A stretch of 64,000 bases of DNA from Syngnathus acus (lineage: Eukaryota > Chordata > Actinopteri > Syngnathiformes > Syngnathidae): the NCBI RefSeq assembly GCF_901709675.1, contig NC_051101.1, forward strand, positions 6,470,501 through 6,534,500, in the 5' to 3' direction. The notes under the pieces are model-generated. The model ran no database searches and was not told the origin of the DNA. It saw only the letters and a program-made list of their open reading frames with translations. Below, in pieces: positions 62,393-64,000 of this stretch. Positions within the stretch are counted from its first letter, which is position 1, and each line of letters begins with the position of its first letter. The translations under genes were made by a program, and so were the position numbers.

Positions 62393-64000
62393 GTTTGTTT
62401 TACAGTCTTAAGGTTCTGCGTGTTAGAAATTTACCTGTCAAAAGAAACTTTTATTTAAAGTTAACCCGAACCCGAACCCTAACCCAATTCGTTTTTAGAA
62501 GTATTGCATACTCAACAAAGAATTAATTTAACTCCAAAAAATACCCAGTTACATTTTTCCACAAACTGTCTTGATTTTCAAGACTGTGGTGCCATTTTAT
62601 TTTCTGAGGGAAATTAAGGTACTTTGTTAAAGTAGTTCCTGTTGTTGTCGATCAGATAATCATTCTTCTCTGAAAAAACGTATTCATTTGGTAATTATGC
62701 TTTTGCAGACATTATACATGCTCGAAAGGTCATGCAAGTCATTGCGTGTATGGTCCCATGAAACATACTTAAATTTACTACGACAATAGAGCTATTTAGC
62801 TTGCCTTGTTGTTCAGGTTTGGTTGGTGATGATTCAAAGGAGTTGATGTGTAAAAAGCAACAGTCATGCTAACAGCTTGAAATTGCTTCACTGTTTCTCG
62901 GTAAACTATTTCATCGCTAGAGCATCGTGTGATTTTTTTTGCGAAAGGTTGAAAAGCCAGCTCCATTAAAATGATGGTCTCGATGAGTGTTTGTGTTGTT
63001 AAGCTGTGGCAACCAGCCAATACTTTAATGACTACTCTTTGACCACATTGGACCTGTCAGAAATATGTGGCCCACCGGGATCATAGAAAAACGTTCGGAC
63101 ATTTGAGAGGCAATCAAGTGAGTCAGTATTCATGGTATTTTCATACCATGTGCCTATGTGCATTGGTTTCTGTGTTCATTTTACAGCCATCAACATTTGT
63201 TTATTCTTGCATCATTTGTGGAACCAGTGGCAAAGCAACATTTTCGTTAGTCAGGGACGGGTTTTGTGCGTGTGTCTATAACACAGCCTTAGAGTCCCCT
63301 GACAACCCACTTGTAACTGTTTACTTAAGTACAAACATTGGTAGAAGTGTTTAGTCCTGTGGAAGGTTGATGATTAAGCAAGAATGTAGGAGCTGTTTTG
63401 ATAAGTCTCAGCAGTGGTGGCAGCACACTCTCCCCAAGAAGCACACCCCATGACCTCCTCCTACTCCCTCATTTTTAACTATAGCCAGACCATTACACAT
63501 GCCAACTGTTACCCATCCCCACTAACAATTAAATCTTTCAATAAATGACAAATGTGATTTTGTCCTATAAATGGAAATAAACTTCTATATGTCTTCATGG
63601 TAAATGTTGTTTCTTGGATTGATTAATAATGGGCTTACCGTAGAAGAAATTACTTTTCTTGGTATTCTGTAATAAACGTAACAGTCATATTTTCCATTTA
63701 TTTTCCATTTTCCCAGACATTGAATAATTCCTGACCACAGAAAAGTAATCTTTCATTTCACAAAGTCACTCATAGTGCAAAACCCCTGGCCCGCCACACC
63801 CACCCCACATCTTATTCTGCCAACAGAAAAGCGCTGCCCTCCACCCACCTATCACAACATAGTAGCATGCCATGAAGCCATAAAGTTGACAAAATTGCTA
63901 ATTTAGCTTGTCTGTGTGTTGAGATTCAGCAAGTTACATTCCAAGGTCATTGTTAGTGACAATGCATGGAATAAGCTTTAAAAAAATCTTTGCCATTGAT
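62393..64000 (+). other. Partial intron after exon I
   Basis: Begins gtttgt. It includes a short telomere-like CCCTAA/CCCGAA run (62462-62485). No following exon, repeat family or other gene was recognised up to the window end. Confidence 0.7.
62462..62485. repeat. Short telomere-like run
   Basis: taacccgaacccgaacccta followed by accc: units of AACCCG/AACCCT, close to the vertebrate telomere unit CCCTAA. Only about four units. Confidence 0.6.

Overview
The window is intronic and exonic DNA of a teleost fish, most likely a percomorph. The evidence is: spliced vertebrate-type coding exons with GT/AG borders, AT-rich introns, many old Tc1-like relics, hAT-, PIF/Harbinger- and 'CCGTA'-type MITEs, LINE tails ending in GATG repeats, and long AC and ATGG microsatellites. 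There is no prokaryotic or viral gene organisation. I cannot name the species.

Only one gene can be supported: nine consecutive plus-strand exons (7218-62392) of VPS13B (COH1, the Cohen-syndrome gene). It encodes a roughly 4,000-residue bridge-like lipid-transfer protein of the Golgi. The nine exons join without a stop and with matching phases (upstream intron phase 2, then 1,1,1,0,1,0,1,0,0). They total 1,534 bp, about 511 codons, by my recollection roughly residues 800-1350. Both gene ends lie outside the window.

Layout: 1-7217 is the end of an upstream intron with a Tc1 relic and a palindromic MITE. Exon A (7218-7402) is followed by an 8.8-kb intron with LINE fragments and a nested PIF/Harbinger MITE. 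Exons B and C (16196-16330, 16962-17141) are close together. A 26.8-kb intron (17142-43900) then holds a 54-unit AC repeat, a hAT MITE, Tc1 relics, local duplications and an unexplained antisense open region at 29182-29857. Exons D to I (43901-62392) follow, with introns of 370 bp to 7.6 kb. The intron before exon H carries a 524-bp pure ATGG/ATAG/ATGG array that ends about 150 bp upstream of the exon's acceptor. The last 1.6 kb is intron.

The encoded protein alternates beta-strand-rich segments with short helical connectors, plus two polar, probably disordered loops. This fits the repeating beta-groove rod of VPS13 proteins. I found no convincing new gene system. The observations most worth a second look are the antisense exon-like segment, the nested MITE, and the giant tetranucleotide array next to a coding exon.
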